The notes: generated from the sequence alone by a model not told the origin. 64,000 bases of DNA from Ambrosia x helenae (GCA_030844895.1 CM061224.1:75276567-75340566); one strand, 5' to 3'. Numbered from the stretch's first letter, positions 45,347 to 56,500 are shown. Translations and numbers: made by a program.

Positions 45347-46839
45347 TGTAACCTCACGAATTTTCCCATTTATTTTGCATTAAAGTATTTCCCAATCCAT
45401 GATATAAAGTCTAATTTATTTCTAAGTATTCTTATCTTTATCCGTGCACTCTATTTTTCTAAGTTCTTTTATCATTGTACTAAAAAAAAATCTTCAATCA
45501 TGACATATGTCCTATCCTAATTCTATTTATAAAATCGTCATTTTATAAGACGGTGTTTTTATTTTCTAATTCAAACTAATGATTTTTTTTTTATTTATTT
45601 CTTATTTAAAGCTAATCATTTTTCTAATTACATTTATAATCTCAAACAAGGAAGATATAAATTCATTTCAAAATAAAGCCTTGAGTCAAGAGTCAAAGTC
45701 TTGACAAACATAATTCTTGGAGTCAAAGTCTTAGTCAAACAGTCAAAGTCTTAGTCAAACAGTCAAAGTCTTAGTCAAACAGTCAAAGTCTTAGTCAAAT
45801 AGTCAATTCATCATAAAACCTTACTTTATGGTGTTGACCAATTTTAATGGCTAATTGACTACAAAACTAGTATAAAACCCCACCTATGACCCATTATACT
45901 TTGCACCTCTAAATCGATTGTTTCAATCCGATTAAACTTTCCCTCATACCTTTCTTCTATAGTCTATTACTTCTAAAATTGAAGCTTTGATTATAAGCTC
46001 TTGTAATTGGCGAATTGGAAGCTTGATATTCTTTCTTTTTCGTTTTCTTCAATTTGGACTAGCTACGTTGTTGAGTCTTTGGGATTCGCCTCGCATACAT
46101 TCACAACACTTAGAGGATAATTCACCTTAGCCAATGTGAGTTTACGTAACCATGTTTATGCAATTCTTTATACTTGCAACATTATACTTAAGCAATTCTA
46201 CATACATGTCTAGTTGTAAACTTTAATGCCTCATGATTTAGACAACAACAACAGTTTCAACGAGTTTCAACATTACATAATCATTAGCTATGGCCAAGCC
46301 GGCGATACTCAATAATAGATCTATTGGATTGACAATCCCACCTAGATTCGTTGACCATCTTTTATGGGGAGCGCGGGTGATTGTTATCGTTCCAACATAT
46401 TATTAAGGTGAACCGTGGATGACGGGATGGACCTAAACTAGTCGGAGGTTTGATTATGTCGATTCAACATTTCATGTTTATTCATGTAGACTTAAACTTA
46501 CGATAGACATATGAATTGCTAAACTTTTATACTTAAACTTAATTGCTTGACATGGCTTATGTATTCTCACCAACTTCTATTTGACCCCCCCCCTTTTACA
46601 ACTCAACAGGAAATAATGATGATTGAAGTCTAAAGAGTTAGCATGAGGAGACAATTTGAAGTTTATGCTTTGTTTGGCTTTTTGATGTATTAGAATTCCA
46701 TTCAACACTTATTATGTATTTTCAATTTTGGATATTTGCACTTTAAATAAGTTTCAATTAAAACTTGATTACCATGTGCTACTGTATACCCATTCTTACG
46801 TGGCACCTCGATGTTTCCGCCATCGGTTGGGGTGTTACA
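45347..46839 (+). mobile_element. Family-Y 3' LTR
   Basis: Matches 41535-43028 almost base for base, preceded by the polypurine tract. Visible differences include TCCTTTTATC/TCTTTTATC, an A-run length change and CCCCCTCATTTTT/CCCCCCCCCTTTT. TATAAAACC is at 45870-45878. Confidence 0.92.
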
Positions 46840-47774
46840 TGTACAGGAGTCGAGTTGAGCCGAGCGAAGCTAAGCTCGAGCTCGAGCTCGAACTTAAACG
46901 AGCCAGCTCGGCTCGGCTCGTTTTTCCAATCGAGCTGAAAAGCGAAGGTCGAGCTCGGCTCGTAAATGTTCGAGCCGAGCTCGAGCTGGCTCGAACCAGC
47001 TCATTTTTTATTATTTTTTACAAATATTTATAAAATAAAAAAACAAAAAAAATTAAAAATATACAAATTTATTTTTTTTTATTTTTCTAATATTTTAAAG
47101 AATAGAATGCATACTAAAAGTAGAGAAATTTGCAGTTTTTGTCCCTGTGGTTTGCCTAAACTAACAGGTTCAGCCCAGGCTTAACACTCTGAGTACCTGT
47201 GGTTTCATTTTCTAACAGTTTACATCCCTCTGACTAACGTCCGTCCATCTGCCGTTATAAACCCCTCACGTGCACCTCACGTGAGGGACATCTTGGTCAG
47301 TTCAACTCAAAAATGAAGGGCATTTTGGTCATTTTGGTCCCTGAATGAACGTTATAATTTGAAGAAGCACTCTTCTTCTTCCCCAATTCCACTTGAAACC
47401 CTAATCTAAAATCCAATGTTTTCCTCCAATTCGAGATCAACAATGTCCAATTGGAGCTCAAATTAGCATCTACGAAATAAAAGATGGAGTGATGTTCCTC
47501 CAATTTGCAGAATTGGGTCTAACATAGGAAACACAGGGTCGAACATCATGGTCATGAACTGAAACTGTTGTCATTCAACATTGTAATATATTTGATTTTG
47601 TGTTCTTTGTGTTGTACTTTGTTCTTATTTAGTTAATGTAGGTGTATGCATTCAACATTGTAATAAATTTGATTTGGAATGAAATGAAAATGATGTTGTT
47701 ACTTAAACATTTCATACATTTTATTCGTAGCAACTTGTTACATCTTTCACTTCCATTTGTTACATCTTTCACCT

Positions 47775-48217
47775 CTAGTGACGATCATCATCAGAGCATG
47801 AATCAGACCGACGCTCATCTTCATACGGGTCATGGTACCAGTCATCATCAGAGTCTGCATAATCCCAGGCTTTTTTCAAAACCTCCGGATCATAATCCTC
47901 GTATGGATTAGCTTCTTCATGTTCCTTTTCTATCTTTCCTTGATGATCTGTCTTTCCTTGATGATCATGTTCATCATCAGCAGCATGTTGTTTATTATGA
48001 ATCAGTGGATCTGCAAGCTGATTCAATTGAACATATTCATGATCAGCAGCATGTTTTTGTTATTCATCATCAGGGCATGTTGTGGTTGTGGATCTTGTGG
48101 TTGTTGATGTTGATCATGAACAACATCTTTTTCTTTTGGATCTTCATCATTAGCAGCATGGTCATGTTTAGTGTCTTTGGTTTTTACTCTTTTGTTTTTT
48201 GTGTTATTTTTATCCAT
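47775..48217 (-). pseudogene. Acidic, His/Asp-rich frame in the MULE
   Basis: Starts at ATG 48217 (MDKNNTKNKRVKTKDTK) and runs to 48023, then continues, after a frame change near 48025-48050, to 47775. It is strongly charged: KHDHAANDEDPKEKDVV, HQQPQDPQPQH, DEHDHQGKTDHQGK, then NPYEDYDPEVLKKAWDYAD and a terminal DSCSDDDRH. No known domain. Same strand as and downstream of the GRF frame; spacing of about 1.1 kb leaves room for a lost gene between them. Confidence 0.45.
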
Positions 48218-48723
48218 CTTACTAAATGGATTGTGTGGTCATTTGTTGTTTTTTGGTTCTCTATTTATACATGTAAAAATGACCGTTAGATAGGACAATT
48301 TGAGTTAAATGGATTGTGTGGTTATTTGTTGTTTTTTTGGTTTTCTATTTATGCAGGATCATGCTGACCCATTTTGCATTACTTGACCCATTTAACTTAA
48401 ATAAGTCAAACAATTCATGAAATAAACCTATTATTTGGATGACCCATTTGACTGAACATAATGATCAAACTGCACATACCTTCTTATTTGACATAAACTG
48501 CATTATTTGACCCTGCACAACCATTATCAAACTGCACAACCCATTAACAAAGTGCATTATTTGACCCATTTGACATTAACCTGCACATTACCCATTAACC
48601 TTTACCCTCAATGACCTGTTATGATGTTTTAGTTATACAAACTGCATATGACATCCATTTGACTGATTCACTAACCATACCCTCAATGACCTATTATCAC
48701 TAACCATATGACTGATTCACTAA

Positions 48724-48850
48724 CCAAAACATTTCATTCATTCATTACAATAACATTTCATCCCCAAAACATTTAATTCATTCATTACAATAACACTTCA
48801 TCCCCAAAACATTTCATTCATTCATTACAATAACATTTCATTACCAAAAC
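48724..48850. repeat. 40-bp tandem repeat in the MULE
   Basis: Three full units with period 40 (CCAAAACATT at 48724, 48764, 48804, 48844), rich in TTCATTCATTACAATAACA. Single-base differences separate the units. Confidence 0.85.
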
Positions 48851-49310
48851 ATTCATACCATTATGACTGATTCACATACCATAGGACTGAATCACTAAAA
48901 CCTGCATAATGTTAATCAACATTGTCCACATGATAATATTATACTCTTTGTTGTTCATTAACCTTGACCCATTTGACATGTTGATTAGCATTATGACCCT
49001 GCATAACCATTAACATGACTGATTCACTAACATTATAACATTAACATACAGTCATTCATAATAACAATAACATTAACATATGACTCATACACAATAACAT
49101 TCATTCATCCATAATATTCATTTCATTACCAAAACATTCATTACATAATATTCATTCTTCATCTTCATCAAGACATGACTTTCATTACTTTAATTACAAA
49201 AAAAACATCCACCAAACCTAGAAACCATGACTGCACAACCACCAAAAAACATCCGAGACCTGCACATACCCTAGACCTACACATACCCTACACCTGCACA
49301 TACCCTAGAA

Positions 49311-49630
49311 CTACTTCATCACATAATACATCACAAAAAACATCAAAACAAACACTAGACCTAGTTTCAGCATCTTGTTTTCATACTCTGTTTTCTTCAA
49401 CACTTGATCAGCTTCTGATTTCCTTGCACACATTCTTCTGACATTGTCTTCATGGTTTCGTATGGTGGCCAACAGAGCAGGTATCAACACAATAGGGTTT
49501 GTACAAGTAGGGGGTCCATCCAATCAACAAAACCACATCCATTTGTGCAATGATGGTACCTACGTCCTGGATTCTCATTCGTCCATGAAATTATGAGCTC
49601 TGTTGTTGCTCCACACCTGCACATCACCAT
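49311..49630 (-). pseudogene. GRF-type zinc-finger protein carried by the MULE
   Basis: From ATG at 49630 the frame reads MVMCRCGATTELIISWTNEN, PGRRYHHCTNGCGFVDWMD: the zf-GRF pattern CxCG, W-T-NPGRR-H-C, CGFV-W. A one-base loss in a C run near 49512 shifts the frame; the second part (49311-49523) reads LIPALLATIRNHEDNVRRMC, a coiled-coil-like stretch, then a hydrophobic C-terminus LVFVLMFFVMYYVMK, probably a tail anchor. Small plant GRF proteins (about 100-120 residues) share this finger, coil, tail layout, from memory. Fingers of this type bind nucleic acid. With one frameshift it is recently dead or a sequencing-error candidate. Confidence 0.75.
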
Positions 49631-50260
49631 TGTAGTTTGATTGGATTGTTGATTGTGATTATTGATGAAACGATTGAAGATGAGATGAAGCTTAGGGTTG
49701 AAGATTAGGGGATTAAATAGGGAGGGAAAGTTAATTTATCACAGATATTTCCGTTAAGATTTTTTTTTAAATCAAGGTTAAATGACCAAAATACCCTTTG
49801 TTTTTTACTTGAAATGACCCATATACCCCCTCAAGGGATGAAATGACCAAAATTCCCTTCATTTTCGAGTTGAACTGACCAAGATACCCCTCACGTGAGG
49901 TGCACGTGAGGGGTTTGTAACGGCAGATGGACGGACGTTAGTCAGAGGGATGTAAACTGCTAGAAAATGAAACCACAGGTACTTAGAGTGTTAAGCATGG
50001 GCTGAACTTGTTAGTTTAGGCAAACCACAGGGACGAAAACTGCAATTTTCTCCCAAAAGTATTATATGTATAATTTGTGTTTTTTTCTATTAATTTTCAT
50101 ATTTTATTGATTAATTAAACTCAAAATATTAACACTTCAACCTCCTCTTACATATTTTTCAATTTAAACATTTAAAAATAAAATTAATACATATAAATTA
50201 AAAAAAATCGTGCCAGCTCACGAGCCGAGATAGGCCTAGCTCGAGCTCGAGCTCGTTTAC

Positions 50261-52796
50261 TGTCACACCCTCAAATTTTCACTGCGGGGTTTATACCGCG
50301 AGGCGCGTGACATACCAGGATCCCACAGCCATAAGTCATAAGAACAACTCTAAATGTCCAAATCATTTAGTTCGTTATTGTAAAACCAAGTTTAAAAGTT
50401 TTAACCAATCCAGTTTAAAGTATAGCGGAAGCGAAATAAGAAAACAGTTAAAGAAAAGTCTGCGCAAAACACCGCGCCCAATACCATAAGTAAATAGTTA
50501 AATATTTAAAAGTAGTTTAGGTGTTCATAATCCCATGACATAACATGATGCATGTCCTATCGTGCTCCGAACCTAGAGACCTACAAAAGCATGCTAGCAT
50601 GTGTCAACATAAAGTTGGTGAGTTCACAAAGTAAGGTAAGTAAAAGTGTAGGTTTCCCAAACCATAAAATAGTAGTTAGGTTTCCCAAACCCAAATGTAG
50701 TAGTCAACAACCAAAACCAAGAACCAAGTACCACTAGTTCAGCGTATGCCAAGGGTAGCTAACCCATTCATGATAACTAAACAAGGATATACCGAATTGC
50801 TATTTAAACGATGCACTCGCCCCGCGAGCTGGTTTTTGCCTCCCATCATTGCCTATCAACAATGATAAAATCTAAGGTCGTAGTTCACGCCCGGCTCCTA
50901 GCACGGTGTGAGGTTTGTCAAACCTAATAGCGCTATCAACTAGTAACCCGCTTGCCACCCGGCAACTCATTCGGTAAATAGTGAAGGACTTCCGTGATAG
51001 AGTGTAGTTTAGTTCATCAAGGACACAGAGTGTGAAACTAGCAAGGTCCGATTCCTCCCAGGAATCAACCCATCCAAAAACCCGAGATAAAAATAGTAGT
51101 CCCAAACCTGGACTAGTACAATAAGTAAGTTGTCTCCCCGAGACGCATGCTTTTGAGAAAAAGAGTAGTGAAACTCACCTTAGTATGCAAGCAAGTAAAT
51201 CCAAATTCCAAAGTAGGGTGTGCTACCGACTCCCTATTACATACATCACTAAGTAAGTATATGTGTAATACCATTACACCATATAACCCGTTTGTCCAAG
51301 ACGTTTAAATGTTCAAAAGCGTGTAGGTGACACCTAGTGATTCTACATGCTTAAGTAAATCCTACGGACCCATTGGTGGATATGCTGATTATCATTAGTT
51401 GAACACTTCATATGCATCTCATATAAGTGCCCATTCAAGTACATGTCAAATACACACCACATAGGACCCCAATTAGTCACATAAACTCACAATACACAAA
51501 TCTGCGTTTTTATGACAGATTATGCGCCATAAAAACTATTTTATTAAAAATACTTATCCAGTGAGTTAGACTCCCAAAAGCTTAATAAAAATTCTAGGGG
51601 GTCTACTGGACAAATCCATATTTTTATTTTATGATAAAACCTTGTACAAAAATTATGAAAATTCACGGAACACAGCTACATTCAGAAAATACACATAACA
51701 GATCAGTTTAGTAGAAAAATTCCCAAAAATCGTGTGTTCATCCAAATGGGATGAATCTACTTGGAATACCCAATTTATTCCCATTTTATTATTCTGTAAA
51801 AATTTCATAACTTAATTCTTTATAAAACTTGAGTTATGACGGTTTAAAGTCGACTCAGTTTGTTAACCCGAAATTCTGATATGACCTATTTTCAAAGAAA
51901 ATTCCAAAAACGACTCAATGTCCAAATCACTCGATCTTACCCATTATGAAAAGATAAGACCAGGTATGATATAACCATGCAAAGAAAACATCAAAACCAT
52001 CATGTTAAAGCCACGTAACAGACCCTACAAGTTGACCTAAACATTATGTCCAGATTTTAATTATGCATAAACCCTTATTTAAACGACTCACGTGTGCGTA
52101 TAATCGATTAATAACCATCAAAAATCATAAAAAAAACATTCATAAGACCTATTAAGATCAGAATCTATCATAATACATGCAAAATCATAAACCCTAACGA
52201 TCAAAACATCATCAATTTGCACAACAAGTAATCTATTATATCACTAATCGCCTATCATCATGTTTAACTCGTTAAATCTTCAAAACTTCAAGCTTTAATA
52301 TTTATAAAAAGATCTCAGACCTGGACAAACTTAGTTATAGGGTTTTTATAACATAATAATAAGATTAAAGCATAGTAGATTAAGGATTATACCACAAGCT
52401 CTTCAAAACAACCAACCGAATGCTCTTGAAGCTTCCCGATCGATGTTCTTGCGCCTTAGCAGGTGGTTTGGTATTTGTAGGTAGGGCACTAGGGGCGATT
52501 AGGCTTTGAGTTTAAGTGATACAAGAGGCTTAGGGTTTCTTAAAAAGGTGTTTAAGTCGGTTTGGTGGCGTCAGGCACCCGCGAGCGGCCCGCTAGGTCC
52601 CTGTGAGCGGCCGCTCACAGGGCCTTGGCCCGTGTGGGTGGCCCGTTTCGTCACCTGACGTGTTTTCCTTTGACGTTTTCGCTATTTCGAACCGTAATAA
52701 GTGTAACCCCATGTGTTAAGACCCCAATCATCTTAATGGTCCACCTTTAACGATTTTTTATTAACGTATTCGGTTTAAGTTCACATAATCACGTAT
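50261..52796 (-). mobile_element. X-family 3' LTR, first segment
   Basis: TGTCACACCCTCAAATTTTC followed by ACTGCGGGG, inserted in the hAT-like right arm (flank TTTAC). Landmarks: GTTGGTGAGTTCAC (50614-50627), AATAGCGCTATCAAC (50926-50940), GTGAAACTCACC (51168-51179), and a minus-sense TATA-like CTTTTTAAGAA (about 52535-52545). Interrupted by the SIRE element at 52797; about 115 bp of LTR expected at this junction, by comparison with 36417-36534, is missing. Confidence 0.85.
52599..52622 (-). promoter_or_regulatory. 24-bp perfect palindrome upstream of TATA-like box
   Basis: Core TGTGAGCGGCCGCTCACA, extended by CCC and GGG at its ends. A decayed companion, GAGCGGCCCGCT, is at 52582-52593. It is at the same place as the palindromes at 32404-32423 and 36222-36243 in the other X LTRs. 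Confidence 0.8.
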
Positions 52797-52869
52797 GGTA
52801 GTTTCACCAGCCTTCTTGTTTTTCAAGAAAGGCCCTTTGATTGTGTCCCTGTTTTAGAACTAGAGCCAT
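52797..52869 (-). pseudogene. SIRE third frame (post-pol), N-terminal stub
   Basis: ATG at 52869 starts MALVLKQG, HNQRAFLEKQEG, then W and a stop at the deletion edge. From memory, Asteraceae SIRE elements have a frame after pol starting with a HN-x-x-A(Y/F)LEK-x-(E/D)G motif. It has been discussed as env-like in the lineage, without proof for these copies. Only about 22 codons survive. Confidence 0.5.
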
Positions 52870-52989
52870 GTGGTTTGGGTTTTTGATCGAACAGTGGATT
52901 TGCAGGTATAGGTTATTGAGAGAGTTTTGAGAGAGAAGGAGGGATATTTTTGAGTTTGAAAGGATAAGTGTGTAGAAAAGGTATTTATT

Positions 52990-53345
52990 AGAAGTTTTAA
53001 CCGCTTGAATCTTCTTTATTAGAAGTTTAAAAACCGCCTTTGGTTAAAAATCTCTTTATCAGAGGTTTTAAACTGATTAGGTCAAACCTCTGATGATGGG
53101 AAAAGTCAGATTTGCCCTTTTGACTTAAACTGCTGATGAAGGATTACTTCATCAGTAGTTCCCATTTTTCTCTTCAGTAGTTTTAACATCTGATGAGAAA
53201 TGTTTTTATAAATACTTTATTCATAACTTCTGAAGGTTATTTTATCAGAAGTTACACACTTTTTCAGAAAATTACCCCCATACTGATGATCAGTAGTTTC
53301 TCTCATACTGATTTTTGTTTAATCAGTAGTTTTGTTTTTCAGAAG
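52990..53345 (-). repeat. Cluster of AACTNCTGATGA-like motifs in the SIRE 3' region
   Basis: About twelve degenerate copies in element sense, including AACTTCTGAAAA, AACTACTGATTAA, AACTTCTGATAAA, AACTACTGAAGAG, AACTACTGATGAAG, ACCTCTGATAAAG and AACTTCTAATAAA. Similar motifs occur in its gag (57110-57620) and LTR (60110-60290). Confidence 0.6.
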
Positions 53346-53595
53346 TTTTGTTTCAGACTTTTGTCTTTTGTAAGTGAAAACCAGAAAAAAGAAGGAAAAG
53401 GTTAACTTGGATTCCACCAAGGTAAACAGGATGGAATCAAGGATGGAAAAAGGAAAAAGCAAATTTTGATGTTTTATGCATAACAGTAGTGATTGATGTA
53501 GGAGTTTGATGTAGAGTTGGGTAGAATCAAGTGTTAACTTGGATTCTAACTGATATGCATACAAGTTTAAAAAAAAATAAAAATAAAGTAAACGC

Positions 53596-56500
53596 TTACA
53601 AATTTAGCATTCCAAGCATGGATACTAACTTCTGAAATGTTGATGTGTCAAGGGGCTTAGTGAAGATGTCAGCTATTTGATTAGCTGTTGCTACATGCTT
53701 CACCTCAATCTTGCCTTTTTCATAGCAATCTCTTATGAAATGGTACCTGATCTCAATATGTTTGGTTTTTGAGAACTGTACCGGATTTTGAATGATGCTA
53801 ATGGCAGATTTGCTGTCTACAAACAAAGGTGTCTTGGTCTCTTTGATTCCATAATCAAGAAGTTGATATTGGAGCCATTGTATCTGTGATGTACAACTTG
53901 CAGCCGCAATGTATTCAGCTTCAGCAGTTGAAGTTGCAACAGATGTTTGCTTCTTTGATTGCCATGACACTAGACAGTTACCTAGGAATTGACAACCACC
54001 AGATGTTGACTTTCTTGTCATCTTACACCCTGCATAGTCACTATCTGAAAAAGCTGATAACTTGGTATTGCTTGAAGCAGGATACCAAATTCCCAGTGTT
54101 GGAGTTCCTTTCAGATATCTGAAAATTCTTTTGACTGCTATAAGGTGTGATTCCCTTGGTGTTGATTGATATCTAGCACAGACACATGTTGAAAACATAA
54201 TATCTGGTCTAGAAGCAGTTAAATATAAAAGGGAACCTATCATACATCTGTACATGGTTTGATCAACCTGTTTTCCTTGATCATCAGGTTCAACTTGTGT
54301 GATTGGTGTCATGGGAGTGGAACATGATTTACAGTCATTTAAAGAAAATTTGTTAAATAATTCTTTAACATATTTTGATTGATGTATAAAAGTTCCATTT
54401 GTTTGTTGTTTGATCTGCAGTCCTAGAAAGTACTGCAGTTCTCCCATGGTACTCATCTCAAATTTTGATTGCATGAGTTTCTTAAAATCATCACACAGTT
54501 TTGTGTTTGTTGAACCAAAAATGATATCATCAACATAAATTTGAACAAGTAAGACATGATTTCCAACATGTTTAATAAAAAGTGTTTTATCAATGGCACC
54601 TCTTGTAATGTTATTTTTGAGTAAAAAGGTGGAGAGTGTATCATACCAGGCTCTTGGAGCCTGTTTAAGCCCATAAAGAGCTTTGTCCAATCTGTACACC
54701 CACTCAGGATGAGAAGGATCCTCAAACCCAGGTGGCTGGCAGACATACACCTCCTCTTTGATTTTTCCATACAAAAATGCACTTTTCACATCCATTTGAT
54801 AAACTTTAATTTTGTTGGAAATGGCATAGGCCAGAAATAACCTGATGGCCTCAAGCCTTACAACTGGAGCAAAGGTTTCATCATAGTCAATTCCCTCTTC
54901 TTGAGAGTACCCTTGAACTACCAGTCTTGCCTTGTTCTTGATTATCATACCAGCTTCATCTTGTTTGTTCCTGAAAACCCATCTTGTACCAATTGGTTGC
55001 TTGTTTTGAGGTAAGGGACAGATTTCCCAGACCTGTTGCTTGTTGAACTGAAGTAGTTCATCTTGCATAGCTTGCACCCAATTATTGTCTTTGAGGGCTT
55101 CCTGGTACTTCTTTGGTTCCAATTGTGAAATAAAGGCTGAGAATAGGCAAAAGTTGGAGAGCTGGTTTCTGGTAAGAACACCTGAAGCTATATCACCCAT
55201 GATTTGATCAAGTGGATGATCTCTGTGTTCAATCAGTTGTTGTAAACCACTGACAGGTGTAGGTGGCTCTTGTTCTTCAAACAAACTACTGAGGTCTATA
55301 ATATCTGGTTCAGCAGTTTCAGCTTCTTCAGTAGTTGCAGGTGCTGAAGCAGATGTTTGAGTTTGGCCTTCAGTATTTGTTTGATCAGAAGTTTGAAAAA
55401 CTTCTGATGGTGTTGTAGTTGACTTAATGACTGTTTGAGGAGTCCATGGTGTAGGATCCTCATCTTCAAACCTTTGATCACCATAATAAGTAGGTTTGGA
55501 AGAAGTAACAGTCTTTTCAGGTCCAAAGTGAAAGTTGTCAAGGTCAAAGAGTTCAGCAGGATGTGCTGGAATAAGAGTGTGTTTTGACTCATTGAACTTG
55601 ACATTCAATGTTACTTCTACTATCCTGGTGTGAGAATTAAAAACCTTGTAGGCTTTTCTAGTTGAAGAGTAACCAAGAAAGTAACCTGAGTCAACTTTGG
55701 CAGCAAACTTTGAAATAGATTCCTTGATGTTCAAGATGAAACATTGACACCCAAAAGTCCTGAAAAAGGAGATAAGGGGCTTCATGCCATGAAGAACTTC
55801 ATAGGCAGTCTTGGAATGTCTCTTGACCACAAGAACTCTATTCTGAACATAACATGATGTGTTAACTGCTTCTGCCCAAAAGTACAATGGCAGTCCAGAA
55901 TCAGCTAACATTGTTCTTGCTCCTTCTATCAATGTTCTGTTCTTCCTTTCTACTACACCATTTTGTTCAGGAGTTCTGGGAACACTGTATTGTCTAATAA
56001 TCCCTTTAGACAAACAGAATTCATCCAGAGTTTTGTTCCTGAACTCTGTCCCATTGTCACTTCTAATGGTTTTGACAGATAGAGAATATTGTTTCTCTAC
56101 TTGTAGAATGAAGAACTTGATGATTTCAGCAGCCTCATCCTTGGAAAATAAGAAAAATACCCATGTGAATCTTGAGTAGTCATCAATGATGACTAAGCAG
56201 TACTTCTTTTTACCAAGGCTCATAATCTTGACAGGTCCAAATAAGTCCATATGGAGTAGTTGAAGACATGCAGTTGTTTTTGATTCTTCAATAGACTTAT
56301 AGGAGGACTTATGCTGTTTTCCCTTTAAACAGGATACACAGTGTTCTTGACACTGGTATACTTTCAAAGGTAGACCTCTGACCAAGCCCATTTTTGTGAC
56401 TTTATTTATGGTTTTAAAGTTCACATGGCCAAGTCTCCTGTGCCAGAGATCTGTTTCTGAAGTTGATGCCCTTGAGAAGAAACAGGCAGTGTTGTTCAAT

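Larger units (their letters stand above)
41535..46839 (+). mobile_element. Intact non-autonomous LTR element (LARD-like), family Y, 5305 bp
   Basis: Two near-identical LTRs (1494 and 1493 bp), a perfect primer site (43032-43043), a polypurine tract (AAAGTAGGGGAGAC, about 45333-45346) and a perfect TSD TGTAC (41530-41534, 46840-46844). The 2.3 kb interior has no gag or pol domain, so it must depend on enzymes of another element. Only scattered LTR differences (for example homopolymer lengths) mark it as one of the youngest insertions here. Related copies: 24293-30545 and, inverted, 62357-64000. Confidence 0.92.
47123..50052 (-). mobile_element. Mutator-like element without transposase (Pack-MULE type), 2930 bp
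   Basis: Terminal inverted repeats of about 215 bp (47123-47339 and 49836-50052) start GAGAAA(T/A)TTGCAGTTTT and read GTCCCTGTGGTTTGCC. The flanks are CTAAAAGTA (47114-47122) and CCAAAAGTA (50053-50061), a 9-bp TSD with one mismatch, as Mutator elements make. No MURA-type transposase was found. It carries a GRF zinc-finger frame and an acidic His/Asp-rich frame on the minus strand, and a 40-bp tandem repeat. It must be mobilised in trans. Confidence 0.85.
41524..50260. mobile_element. hAT-like element with GCTCGAGC-rich ends, heavily interrupted
   Basis: With the inner LTR element removed, the left end reads TAGGGTTGTACAGGAGTCG followed by AGTTGAGCCGAGC and GCTCGAGCTCGAGCTCG (46845-47010). 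The right end mirrors it (CTCACGAGCCGAG, GCTCGAGCTCGAGCTCG, 50215-50255). AT-rich sequence lies inside. TAGGG(G)TG followed by CGAGCTCG-rich sequence is a common look of plant hAT-type short elements; this is from memory. The right terminus is beyond the X insertion at 50261. It hosts a Y element, a MULE and an X element. Confidence 0.4.

Noticed and set aside
41524..46839. Reading the LTR pair at 41535-46839 as two solo LTRs
   Set aside because: The outer TSD TGTAC is shared, and primer site and polypurine tract lie inside in the right places, so it is one complete element.
46845..47010. A Glu/Leu-rich frame (LELELELKRAS) considered as a coiled-coil protein
   Set aside because: It comes from the GCTCGAGCTCG repeats at the hAT-like end and has no independent support.
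48005..48289. A hydrophobic 94-residue frame on the plus strand of the MULE
   Set aside because: It is the antisense shadow of the acidic minus-strand frame at 47775-48217; acidic codons read backwards give Phe/Ile/Met.
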